DNA from: Bacillota bacterium
Lineage (GTDB): Bacteria > Bacillota > Clostridia > Acetivibrionales > DSM-1351
Length of the DNA stretch: 25,011 bases
Assembly (NCBI GenBank): GCA_023398105.1
Contig: JAEWST010000158.1
Span: 1 to 25,011 of the forward strand
Direction: 5' to 3'
Under the pieces are notes generated by a model. It saw nothing but the letters and a program-made list of their open reading frames with translations. It did not search any database and was not told where the DNA came from. The position numbers and the translations under genes were made by a program. The stretch's first letter is position 1, and every line of letters starts with the position of its first letter. Below are positions 8,803 to 15,155 of the stretch, piece by piece.

Positions 8803-9101
8803 CAGTTATTAATTCCAATAGCTTTATAATGCCAGCAACTAATGTAACAGTTATTGCAGTATTTGAAAAGATAAAAGACAAAAAGCCTCATGATAAAAAG
8901 GACAAAGATGATAAGTTAAAGGATAAAAAACACCATGACAAAAATCCTAAAGATGATAAGATAAAAGACAAAAAGTCTAAAGACGATAAAATAAAAGATA
9001 AAAAGCCACAAAAGCAAAATCCAAACAAAAATGATAAAGGAAACAAAAATGGTTGGGATTTGCATGGTAAAGGAAATAAGGGCGGCAATCAAAGAAGGTA
9101 A
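8799..9101 (+). CDS. -1 frame continuation of the endoglucanase: end of InlB-type repeat plus Lys/Asp-rich tail
   Basis: This frame has no ribosome binding site of its own before its first ATG (8829), so it is better read as the C-terminus of the endoglucanase reached by a frameshift. That would add 100 residues, giving a fused product of about 917. The first 25 residues finish the InlB-type repeat (FIMPATNVTVIAVFE is the usual closing strand pattern). The remainder is a hydrophilic tail made of imperfect DDKIKDKK-type units, then Asn/Gly-rich sequence ending GGNQRR. The tail is strongly basic and has no hydrophobic segment or sortase signal. Electrostatic binding to the cell wall or to teichoic acids is a possible role, by inference only. 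Confidence 0.65.
   Translation, partial: VTVINSNSFIMPATNVTVIAVFEKIKDKKPHDKKDKDDKLKDKKHHDKNPKDDKIKDKKSKDDKIKDKKPQKQNPNKNDKGNKNGWDLHGKGNKGGNQRR
8904..9008 (+). repeat. Imperfect tandem repeats encoding DDK(I/L)KDKK units
   Basis: Near-identical units start at about 8904, 8949 and 8979 (each begins AAAGA[TC]GATAA), spaced 45 and 30 bases apart. All are in the tail reading frame, so changes in unit number would alter tail length without shifting frame. Confidence 0.6.
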
Positions 9102-9126
9102 TATATATTTTATATTTAGATTGATT

Positions 9127-9163
9127 AAAAACAAGTGGTGGCTATTAGCTACCACTTGTTTTT
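9127..9163. terminator. Strong bidirectional terminator
   Basis: AAAAACAAGTGGT at 9127-9139 pairs perfectly with ACCACTTGTTTTT at 9151-9163, and GCT at 9141-9143 with AGC at 9147-9149 inside the loop. With A and T runs on the two arms it can end transcription from both sides: the endoglucanase on the plus strand and the small acidic gene on the minus strand. Confidence 0.85.
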
Positions 9164-9259
9164 AATTAAGTTAATTGGATAAAAAAGTGAATTGCTACCG
9201 AATAACAAAGTACTATAGACTTTAGAAACATTAAAGTCTATAGAAACTCAAATAAATTA

Positions 9260-9427
9260 CTATAAATTCTCTGCTTTAATGTCATCATCAAAGTCTTCAA
9301 AATCATCAAAATCTTCAAAATCTTCAATGTCATCAATATCATCAATATCATCAAATAAATCCTGTAGGTTTTCAAAAATATCCATGATATCATTTTCTAA
9401 TAATGAAATATTTAATTTTGTTTTCAT
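9260..9427 (-). CDS. Small highly acidic protein (55 aa), unknown function
   Basis: On the minus strand an ATG at 9427 follows an excellent TAGGAGG ribosome site (complement of CCTCCT at 9433-9438) and opens a 55-codon frame ending in TAG at 9260-9262. The protein starts MKTKLNISLLENDIMDIFEN and then becomes a run of Asp/Glu alternating with Ile and Phe (DDIDDIDDIEDFEDFDDFED). It has no signal peptide, membrane segment or cysteine. The shape, a short amphipathic start with a polyacidic repeat, could suit a protein- or metal-binding peptide or a DNA mimic, but I recognise no family. It converges on the endoglucanase gene with its basic tail. Confidence 0.6.
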   Translation of the reverse strand: MKTKLNISLLENDIMDIFENLQDLFDDIDDIDDIEDFEDFDDFEDFDDDIKAENL

Positions 9428-9440
9428 AATTACCTCCTAC

Positions 9441-9452
9441 GCCAAATTTGGC
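9441..9452. promoter_or_regulatory. Palindrome GCCAAATTTGGC before the acidic small gene
   Basis: A perfect 12-base palindrome lies immediately upstream of the ribosome binding site of the minus-strand acidic ORF. It could be an operator or a leader hairpin. The next 80 bases upstream on that strand hold a possible TTGAAA -35 (9498-9493) but no clear -10. Confidence 0.35.
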
Positions 9453-9530
9453 ACAAAGAATTGTTAATTTATCTATGTAAAAGCACTGCTTTCAATTAAA
9501 AGCAACCTTGCAATTTTAAAGCTAAATAAA

Positions 9531-9559
9531 TATAACGAGGCAATAAAATGTCCCCCACG
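9531..9559 (+). repeat. Repeat family R, truncated copy R1
   Basis: TATAACGAGG followed by CAATAAAATGTCCCCCAC matches the first 28 bases of the copies at 9630 and 15421 with one difference from each. It then diverges, lacking the second arm of the hairpin found in those copies. Confidence 0.7.
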
Positions 9560-9581
9560 TCAATATCTAACAATTACTATA

Positions 9582-9621
9582 TTAACAATACAATATTAAG
9601 TGTATAGTATTATATTGTTAA
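9582..9621. repeat. AT-rich inverted repeat
   Basis: The 17 bases at 9582-9598 pair with 9605-9621 at 15 of 17 positions across a 6-base loop, followed by CTTTTTG. It lies between repeat copies R1 and R2. It could be a weak terminator or part of a mobile element. Confidence 0.5.
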
Positions 9622-9629
9622 CTTTTTGT

Positions 9630-9684
9630 TATAACGAGGAAAGAAAATGTCCCCCACTTCTATAAGTGGCGGGTACCACTTTGA
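9630..9684 (+). repeat. Repeat family R, copy R2 with three-way hairpin
   Basis: The copy begins TATAACGAGG and is nearly identical to 15421-15475. CCACTT at 9654-9659 pairs with AAGTGG at 9664-9669, with CCC and GGG extending the stem past a one-base bulge. A second CCACTT at 9676-9681 can pair with the same AAGTGG, so two hairpins are mutually exclusive. The form recalls the subterminal hairpins of IS200/IS605-type elements, but no transposase gene is present. Confidence 0.7.
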
Positions 9685-9737
9685 TTTTCAGGCGGTGAGA
9701 ATATTTCCAGCCTCGATGAAACGCCGCTGATTGTAAT

Positions 9738-9804
9738 AGCTTGAAAATATAGTTAGTGCAAACATGGTGGATTTTCAAGCTCCAAAAACCACAAGTGGTT
9801 TTTG
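9738..9804. repeat. Twin hairpins, related to 12686-12737
   Basis: AGCTTGAAAAT at 9738-9748 pairs perfectly with 9771-9781, and CAAAAACCAC at 9783-9792 with GTGGTTTTTG at 9795-9804. The stretch AACATGGTG..TTTTC.AG with a following CAAAAAC hairpin recurs at 12686-12735, indicating a small dispersed element or a shared structured RNA. It directly follows repeat R2. Confidence 0.55.
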
Positions 9805-9906
9805 ACGGTGTATAAATATCGAAAAATTTCATTTTGAATCTAGGTGTTATAAAAAACTTAAGTTAAAATATTCATATAAGATATGGTTTCAAATTTTCGT
9901 TAAAAT

Positions 9907-9945
9907 ATACTGTATAATTAATTAAATGTTAATTAATATCAGTAT
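9907..9945. repeat. AT-rich interrupted palindrome
   Basis: ATACTG at 9907-9912 and CAGTAT at 9940-9945 flank ATTAATTAA at 9917-9925, which pairs with TTAATTAAT at 9929-9937 over a 3-base loop. It lies about 190 bases upstream of the hydrolase gene. A regulatory role is possible but unproven. The rest of 9830-10090 is AT-rich and shows nothing I can name. Confidence 0.4.
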
Positions 9946-10090
9946 AGAAATAATTTAGTTCTATAATATTATTATATCGAAAAATGTATCATATGTAAAG
10001 ATATTGTCGATAAAAATGTAGATAAATGTTGAATAATTGATTATATTGGGTCGTTGATAGAGTTTATAGCATATATAATAAAAAACATGC

Positions 10091-10096
10091 TATAAT
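10091..10096 (+). promoter_or_regulatory. Putative -10 element of the hydrolase gene
   Basis: A perfect TATAAT lies 40 bases before the ATG. No good -35 stands 16-18 bases upstream, so the promoter assignment is weak. Confidence 0.3.
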
Positions 10097-10135
10097 AAAA
10101 AAGATATTGTCATTAAGGATAGAGGGATTTAATCT

Positions 10136-10813
10136 ATGAATCTTAGCTACAGCACATATAAAATAAAAACACGATTTTTGGATATGATAAATTATTGCTA
10201 CATAGTTGTGGACAAAGAAAGTAAAAAAGCATTAGTTGTGGATCCATCATGGGAAATTGATAAAATTGTTAACAAGCTTAATGAAGAAAATGCACAACTG
10301 ACAACTATTTTACTTACACATTCCCATGAAGATCATATAAATTTGGCTAATGAACTAGTAAACAGATTTAATGCAAATGTTTATATGTCTCGGAAAGAAA
10401 TTGACTACTATGGTTTTAAATGCAGAAATTTACATGCATTAAATGATTTTGACGAGATTTGCATTAATAAGACAAAGGTTTCCTGCATTCTAACAGAAGG
10501 ACACACTGCAGGAGGTATGTGCTATTTACTGCAAAATTGCATGTTTACTGGCGATACATTGTTTTCGGAGGGTTGTGGGATTTGCTTTTGTATTGGTGCA
10601 TCGGCAGAAAAAATGTATGACAGTATTCAGAAAATAAAGAAGCTAGTAACTGATAATGTACTTATATATCCAGGGCACTCGTACGGTATTGAGCCTGGTA
10701 AGGCTTTGGGACATTTGAGGATGATAAATGTATATTTAGGTATTGAGGATAAAAAGAAATTTGTTGCATTCAGAAATCGTAGAAATATAAGAGGGATATT
10801 TAAATTTAAGTAG
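10136..10813 (+). CDS. MBL-fold zinc hydrolase, PksB/BaeB-like
   Basis: The 225-residue metallo-beta-lactamase-fold hydrolase has the full zinc-binding set: THSHEDH (His62, His64, Asp66, His67), His123 in GHTAGG, Asp140 in FTGDTLF and His181 in YPGHSYG. The details beyond the motifs (NYCYIVVD, VVDPSWE, YMSRKEIDYYGFKCRNL, EGCGIC and a C-terminal FRNRRN..FKFK) resemble the Bacillus PksB/BaeB hydrolases of polyketide clusters more than a plain glyoxalase II. Those relatives are thioester hydrolases that clear acyl groups from carrier proteins. No polyketide gene lies in this window, so the substrate here is open. The ATG follows AGAGGG with somewhat long spacing, and the gene ends at its own terminator. 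Confidence 0.8.
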   Translation: MNLSYSTYKIKTRFLDMINYCYIVVDKESKKALVVDPSWEIDKIVNKLNEENAQLTTILLTHSHEDHINLANELVNRFNANVYMSRKEIDYYGFKCRNLHALNDFDEICINKTKVSCILTEGHTAGGMCYLLQNCMFTGDTLFSEGCGICFCIGASAEKMYDSIQKIKKLVTDNVLIYPGHSYGIEPGKALGHLRMINVYLGIEDKKKFVAFRNRRNIRGIFKFK

Positions 10814-10872
10814 CTGTTTTCTCTATTTTTCTCAACAGGATTACAACAAAATGCTTTTGCTAGTGATAATAA

Positions 10873-10917
10873 AAGCTTCAGAAGGAGTAAAAACTCCACC
10901 TGAGGCTTTGCTTTTTT
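10873..10917 (+). terminator. Rho-independent terminator after the hydrolase gene
   Basis: AAGCTTCAG..GGAGT pairs with ACTCC..CTGAGGCTT through small bulges, followed by a run of six T at 10912-10917. Confidence 0.8.
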
Positions 10918-11021
10918 ATACAAATGTCTTGAATTTACTATTTACTTTTTGTTGCATAAATGGTTAGAATAGAACGTATATAGTTAGTAAAATGCTGGTA
11001 AAAGGGTAGGCGAGAAAGTAT

Positions 11022-11837
11022 ATGAATATTTACGAAAAGTTAGATAGATTGAAGAGTAATATAGGTTCTTTGCAAAGAGTAGCTGTTGCATTTTCTGGAG
11101 GGGTAGATTCAGCATTTCTTTTAAAGGTAGCCGTTGATGTTCTGGGTAACGATGTTGTAGCTATCACTGCACATTCTTCGATAAATCCAGAAAGAGAGCT
11201 TAATGAGGCTATTGACTTTGCAAAGTTATACAAAGTCAGACAAAGGGTTATTGTTTCTGAAGAGCTAGAGGTGGAAGGTTTTTCGGATAACCCTGTTAAC
11301 AGGTGTTACATTTGTAAGAAGGAGCTTTATAATAAAATTAAGGAAATTGCGAAGGAAGAGGGAGCAAAGAATATTCTTGAGGGTTCAAATTATGATGATT
11401 TAGGCGATTTTAGACCAGGTATGCAGGCAGTGAGCGAGCATGGAATAATAAGCCCATTACGAGATGCTTTAATGACAAAAGATGAGATAAGATTATTGTC
11501 AAAGGAAATGGGACTAAAAACATGGAACAAGCAGGCTTTTGCATGTTTAGCTTCAAGATTTCCTTATGGAGAGAGAATCACAAAAGAGAGGCTTCAAATG
11601 ATTGACAGGGCTGAACAGCTTTTGCTTGATTTGGGTTTTTCTCAGGTAAGAGTTAGATTCCATAAGGATATTGCCAGAATTGAAGTTAGCCAAGAGCAAT
11701 TTGAAAAAATGTTAGATAAGGAAATGAGAGAAAGAATATATAAGAAGTTTAAAGATATTGGATTTATGTATACAGCATTGGATTTAAAAGGATATAGAAC
11801 TGGAAGCCTTAATGAAGTACTAAATAAAAGTGAATAA
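11022..11837 (+). CDS. larE: LarE sulfur transferase (PP-loop), three-cysteine type
   Basis: LarE adenylates and thiolates the pyridinium dicarboxylate precursor when the nickel-pincer nucleotide cofactor is made. The 271-residue protein has the ATP pyrophosphatase loop SGGVDS at 25-30 and the family block EGSNYDDLGDFRPG at 120-133. It has Cys95 and Cys98 in NRCYICKK and Cys175 in ACLASR. The single-cysteine Lactobacillus enzyme gives up its own sulfur from the residue matching Cys175. Proteins with all three cysteines are known to bind a [4Fe-4S] cluster and can turn over, so this one is predicted to be of the cluster type. No larA, larB or larC gene is in the window. The ribosome site (GGCGAGAAAG) is weak. 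A hairpin follows the stop codon. Confidence 0.9.
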   Translation: MNIYEKLDRLKSNIGSLQRVAVAFSGGVDSAFLLKVAVDVLGNDVVAITAHSSINPERELNEAIDFAKLYKVRQRVIVSEELEVEGFSDNPVNRCYICKKELYNKIKEIAKEEGAKNILEGSNYDDLGDFRPGMQAVSEHGIISPLRDALMTKDEIRLLSKEMGLKTWNKQAFACLASRFPYGERITKERLQMIDRAEQLLLDLGFSQVRVRFHKDIARIEVSQEQFEKMLDKEMRERIYKKFKDIGFMYTALDLKGYRTGSLNEVLNKSE

Positions 11838-11845
11838 AATAGCTC

Positions 11846-11877
11846 AACAGGCTAGAGCCTAAATGGACTAGCCTGTT
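11846..11877 (+). terminator. Probable terminator after larE
   Basis: AACAGGCTAG at 11846-11855 pairs perfectly with CTAGCCTGTT at 11868-11877. Only a short T-rich tail follows. It lies between two convergent genes and could act on both. Confidence 0.6.
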
Positions 11878-11884
11878 TAATAAA

Positions 11885-12269
11885 CTATCTTTCCTTAAAG
11901 AATAACATGTTTTGTTCATCATAAACAAATCCAGAGTTTAAAAGTGTATTACACGAGGGTATAACCTTTACCCAGATATTCTTCTTCTCCAATTAAGTAG
12001 TCAATACTGTAGGTGCCATCAAGAGAAATATCCCCATACCAATCCTTGCCAGCAGCTGAACAGATGTAGTATTGGCAAAATCCAATAGGCTTATTATTCA
12101 GTGTAACTATATAGTGACTTACAAAACGAAATTCATTAAATCGTTCTTTCACTTCATAAAGCCAAGCTTCAGGCTCTTCATGCCATTTAATAATATAGTC
12201 TTTATTTAGCCATTTTTCCAATAGTGGAATATCTTTGTCTTTAATTGTACATAATTTTAAGTTATTCAT
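11885..12269 (-). pseudogene. GNAT acetyltransferase with internal deletion
   Basis: The minus-strand gene starts at ATG 12269, with GGAG at the right distance, and reads 106 residues to a stop at 11949. The N-terminus (LKLCTIKDKDIPLLEKWLNK, then KPIGFCQYY, SIDYLIGEEEYLGKGY) is a RimJ/RimL or AAC(6')-like N-acetyltransferase through strand 4 and the start of the acetyl-CoA loop. It then breaks. In another frame, just beyond, the sequence encodes LLNSGFVYDEQNMLFFKER and a TAG at 11885-11887, which is the normal C-terminal end of such proteins. About 35-45 residues, including the rest of the acetyl-CoA-binding helix, are therefore missing and the frame is shifted, so the product should be inactive. 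Confidence 0.75.
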
Positions 12270-12348
12270 TTATGACTCCATAATATTTAGCAAGTTTCTA
12301 AAGATTAACAAATGTGAAGTTTATATTAAAACTAATAATTTCGTGATT

Positions 12349-12633
12349 TTAGCCCATAGCAATTGTCTTTGCTTCATTTGCCTCAATACGCTTATTTCTA
12401 TAGTATATTAATACATCGCATGAAACCATAATAAAATTTAATATGTACAAGCCCATAACAATGTCCCTGCTATACAGTATTTTATGTGTAATTCCTGCTA
12501 TGTAACCAAATAAAACCACATATGAAAAAACAATACTTTTACCTGCTGTTCTTCTTGATGTATATGACTTATATAGCTGTATTGGCCACGCTGCGCCAAA
12601 GCTCATAAGCATTAGTGCCTCAAATATGCTCAA
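12349..12633 (-). CDS. Small membrane protein, PQ-loop/SemiSWEET-like
   Basis: The protein is about 94 residues with three predicted membrane segments (near residues 1-18, 34-52 and 60-77) and a basic C-terminus. WPIQLYKSYTSRRTAGKS after the first helix resembles the PQ-loop motif of half-size sugar transporters (SemiSWEET), which work as dimers, so a small-solute transporter is plausible but not shown. An ATG at 12642 is directly abutted by the AGGAG ribosome site and leaves no spacing. The TTG at 12633, nine bases downstream of the site, is the better start and is used here. It lies downstream of the polysaccharide deacetylase on the same strand, with 290 bases between. Confidence 0.55.
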   Translation of the reverse strand: MSIFEALMLMSFGAAWPIQLYKSYTSRRTAGKSIVFSYVVLFGYIAGITHKILYSRDIVMGLYILNFIMVSCDVLIYYRNKRIEANEAKTIAMG

Positions 12634-12685
12634 AAAATTCATCTCCTAGTATATTAATTGTTTTCCTAATATCAATTACTTTATG

Positions 12686-12737
12686 AAAACATGGTGCTTT
12701 TCGAGTATCAAAAACCCATAAATGTGTTTTTGATAGT
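12686..12737. repeat. Hairpin element related to 9761-9805
   Basis: TATCAAAAAC at 12706-12715 pairs perfectly with GTTTTTGATA at 12726-12735. The preceding AAAACATGGTGCTTTTCGAG matches AAACATGGTGGATTTTCAAG before the second hairpin at 9783-9804. It occupies part of the 292-base gap between two minus-strand genes. A second feature of the gap is TCCGAT-ATC-ATCGGA at 12853-12867, which could be an operator or hairpin. Confidence 0.5.
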
Positions 12738-12925
12738 ATAGTGAAGGCATTAACTCGTTTTTTTAGGCGAATAATGCATTTAATGCAGTTTGGGTTTGAA
12801 TTTGTTTTATGACTTGTAGCTTAACCAACACTTTCAAAAAACCAAATTATCGTCCGATATCATCGGATATTTAGCCGATAGTAATTGACTTTATTATTAT
12901 ACACCTATTTTTGTGAAAGTTATAT

Positions 12926-13837
12926 CTATTGGCATAATTTCTTAAAGAAGTTTTCAGAGGATATTCCATGAGGGCGGTTATTTCGCTTTAATCTGAAGAG
13001 AGCGTCTTCTTTGTTTTTGTTAATAATATTTATACCTTCCGCACAAGAAAGTGTTGCTTTAAACCCTAAATTTTTCAAAATGTCCTTAGATTCTTTGCTT
13101 ATACTTCCAAAGGGATAGGTGAAGGTGTTAGGTCTGATTCCTGTAACCTCAGTAAGCTTATCCTGTAGCATACCTATATCAGAAGTCAAAACATTGCTAT
13201 AAACCTCTAATGGTTCACCTTTTATACGTTTGATACCATTCCTTGTTTTAGTTGAGTGAAGACTATACGTGTGATTTTGTATTTCAAAATAGCCTGAATC
13301 GCTCATTTCCTTTATTTGTTCCCATGAAGCATAAGCGTAATCAGGATTGCTTGTTGGGGGTGTGGTTGAAGTATAGGTGCTTGAAAATTGTTCGCTAAAT
13401 TTCCCTACAATAGATATTACCGCTTTCATTTGATATTTTTGTAAAATAGGCTTGCCATAGATATAGTTATTTAGGTTTCCATCGTCAAAGGTTATTACAA
13501 CGGGCTTTGACGGTAGTTCGCCATCATTATAAACATAGTTTATAAGATCTGTCATATTAATTGTACTATAACCATGATTTTTTAGATATATAAGATCATT
13601 TTCAAATTCGTTGGGCGTAATAACATATTTGCCCATTTCAGGAGATTTTTTTAGTATGCTATGGTACATAATTATAGGAACTGGTATACCATCTTCAGTG
13701 ATGCTTCCTGTTTTTGTATCATTAAAAACTGTTTTTGATATTGATAATAATACTCCAATTGAAGAAAAAAAGATGATTAGTGTGATAATAACTAAAGAAA
13801 TATATACTTTTGCTTTCTTACTTATAATTAAAATCAT
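12926..13837 (-). CDS. Membrane-anchored polysaccharide deacetylase (NodB-type)
   Basis: The 303-residue protein has one N-terminal membrane segment (about residues 10-32) and an extracellular carbohydrate esterase 4 domain, which removes N- or O-acetyl groups from envelope polysaccharide. The metal and catalytic set is visible: TFDDG at 116-120, the His pair in HTYSLH at 189-194 and TYPFGS at 240-245. The block PVPIIMYHSI before the domain is usual for Gram-positive secreted members. A GTG at 13852 would give five extra residues but overlaps the GAGGTG ribosome site at 13846-13851. The ATG at 13837 has ideal spacing and is chosen. The exact polymer (peptidoglycan, exopolysaccharide or xylan) cannot be told. 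Confidence 0.85.
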   Translation of the reverse strand: MILIISKKAKVYISLVIITLIIFFSSIGVLLSISKTVFNDTKTGSITEDGIPVPIIMYHSILKKSPEMGKYVITPNEFENDLIYLKNHGYSTINMTDLINYVYNDGELPSKPVVITFDDGNLNNYIYGKPILQKYQMKAVISIVGKFSEQFSSTYTSTTPPTSNPDYAYASWEQIKEMSDSGYFEIQNHTYSLHSTKTRNGIKRIKGEPLEVYSNVLTSDIGMLQDKLTEVTGIRPNTFTYPFGSISKESKDILKNLGFKATLSCAEGINIINKNKEDALFRLKRNNRPHGISSENFFKKLCQ

Positions 13838-13923
13838 TTGGTAACACCTCACTATAGCTTAATATTACTGGCACTTAAAATATCACAACCTGTAAATACT
13901 AGATTCTTCTATTTAAATAATAA

Positions 13924-13989
13924 ACTCAAACTTCGCAGTTGAAGGTAATTCTACCGCACCAATAGATTTTTTATGTGCGAAGTTTGAGT
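13924..13989. mobile_element. 66-bp MITE-like element with perfect 14-bp terminal inverted repeats (copy C)
   Basis: ACTCAAACTTCGCA at 13924-13937 and TGCGAAGTTTGAGT at 13976-13989 are exact inverted repeats. AATAA occurs directly outside both ends (13919-13923 and 13990-13994), which could be a 5-base target duplication, though the region is AT-rich. Read on the minus strand, the first 45 bases match 24877-24916 closely. This ties the element to the dispersed family, of which it would be the shortest form. It lies in the gap between the deacetylase and M23 genes; the rest of that gap is AT-rich without other signals. Confidence 0.75.
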
Positions 13990-14087
13990 AATAAAACTGT
14001 TAGTAAGTATTTTTACATAATTCTGAATGAATTTATTATGTAGAAACTTTATTATGACATCACTTTTTTAAATCATGTTTGCGAAAT

Positions 14088-15155
14088 CTAAAAGTCATAG
14101 CCGCTGTTTGGCTCTATCATGTCATAAACTCTGAAGTAATCTCTAGTTTCCTCATCTTTAATAACAGCAGAACGGTTTTTCTGAAGAAGATTAACTATAT
14201 TATAAACATCAATCCATAATTCGTTGACGCCTTCTTTTTGAGATTCATCAAAAATTATCTGCATACCGAAATGCAAATGAGGCGTTGTGATGTTGTTTAC
14301 ATTTTCACGGGTACTGTAGCCTGTCATTCCAAGATAGCCGATAACATCACCAGCTCTGACTATTTTACCTTCATACATATCCGAGTGGAAGGGTCTGTCT
14401 TTTCTTAAATGGGCGTAATAGTAGTATCTCTTTTGATCAAAGCTTCGAATTCCTATTCTCCAGCCTCCATACATATTCCATCCCATTACTTCAACAATTC
14501 CAGACTCAACTGAAATTATTGGAGTTCCGATAGAACCCATTAAGTCATTGCCAAGATGTTTTCTTTTGTATCCAAATGTACGACCAGTACCAAAATCTTC
14601 ATAATGGCTGAAGCTATACCCTTTTGCAATTGGAGAGAAATTCTTGAGTCCATATTTTTTTACCCACTGCTTATTTTCGCTGTTATCAGCATCCTTCACT
14701 TGAGTATCATACTCACCTACAAAGCTTCCAAGAATAGCATCATATGCTTCATAATAGTAATTGTAATATTTCATTTTAGCTGTTAATTGTTCTATTGTTT
14801 CACCATTATTCAACTTTTCTACCAATGCATCCATGTCTTTTGCCTTATATTTATTAAAATCTCCGCCATACTTAGTAGCGAGATATGCTAAAAGCTCAAC
14901 CCAGTGCAATTGAACAGGCTTAGTATGGGATTTTACATCTAAAGTTAGGGCTTTTTCCATAGCCGAGTAGGAGGCATTAAATTCTACCCATTTAATAAAC
15001 TTTTTATCTGTAACTGGATTAGTTGCTACCTTAATAGCCTGTGAAGTTTGACATTTGTAAAAAGTAGAAGCTGAGGCTGCAAGCAGAGAGATTATCAGCA
15101 CAAGTGCGACTAAGCTTTTAAATATACGTTTATTAATATTTATTGCTTTAAACAA
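14088..15155 (-). CDS. M23 family metallopeptidase, exported
   Basis: The protein of about 355 residues begins with a basic stretch and a membrane or signal segment (around residues 14-30), then a helical region of about 130 residues, then a peptidase M23 (LytM-type) domain. The zinc motif is complete: HLGND with its His and Asp, AHLRKD, and the closing TPHLHFG. Such enzymes cut peptide cross-links of peptidoglycan, or act as inactive partners when the motif is lost, which is not the case here. A GTG at 15164 overlaps the GAGAGG ribosome site, so the TTG at 15155 with normal spacing is taken as the start; this is uncertain by three codons. A link to sporulation is possible but not shown. Confidence 0.85.
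   Translation of the reverse strand: MFKAININKRIFKSLVALVLIISLLAASASTFYKCQTSQAIKVATNPVTDKKFIKWVEFNASYSAMEKALTLDVKSHTKPVQLHWVELLAYLATKYGGDFNKYKAKDMDALVEKLNNGETIEQLTAKMKYYNYYYEAYDAILGSFVGEYDTQVKDADNSENKQWVKKYGLKNFSPIAKGYSFSHYEDFGTGRTFGYKRKHLGNDLMGSIGTPIISVESGIVEVMGWNMYGGWRIGIRSFDQKRYYYYAHLRKDRPFHSDMYEGKIVRAGDVIGYLGMTGYSTRENVNNITTPHLHFGMQIIFDESQKEGVNELWIDVYNIVNLLQKNRSAVIKDEETRDYFRVYDMIEPNSGYDF

Noticed and set aside
8799..8855. The 12-base direct repeat GTAACAGTTATT at 8799 and 8844 as a recombination site
   Set aside because: It is explained by the beta-strand coding pattern VTVI occurring twice in the InlB-type repeat.
9279..9467. Plus-strand frame of Ser/Lys repeats (MSSSKSSKSS...)
   Set aside because: It has no ribosome binding site and is the antisense reading of the minus-strand acidic gene, which has an excellent one.
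9629..9832. Minus-strand frame of 67 codons across repeat R2
   Set aside because: It lies wholly over hairpins and repeat sequence, lacks a Shine-Dalgarno and shows no family motif.
10814..10900. Signal-peptide-like sequence (LFSLFFSTGLQQNAFAS) in frame after the hydrolase stop
   Set aside because: It has no start codon or ribosome site, is short and runs into the terminator. A relic is possible but chance is as likely.
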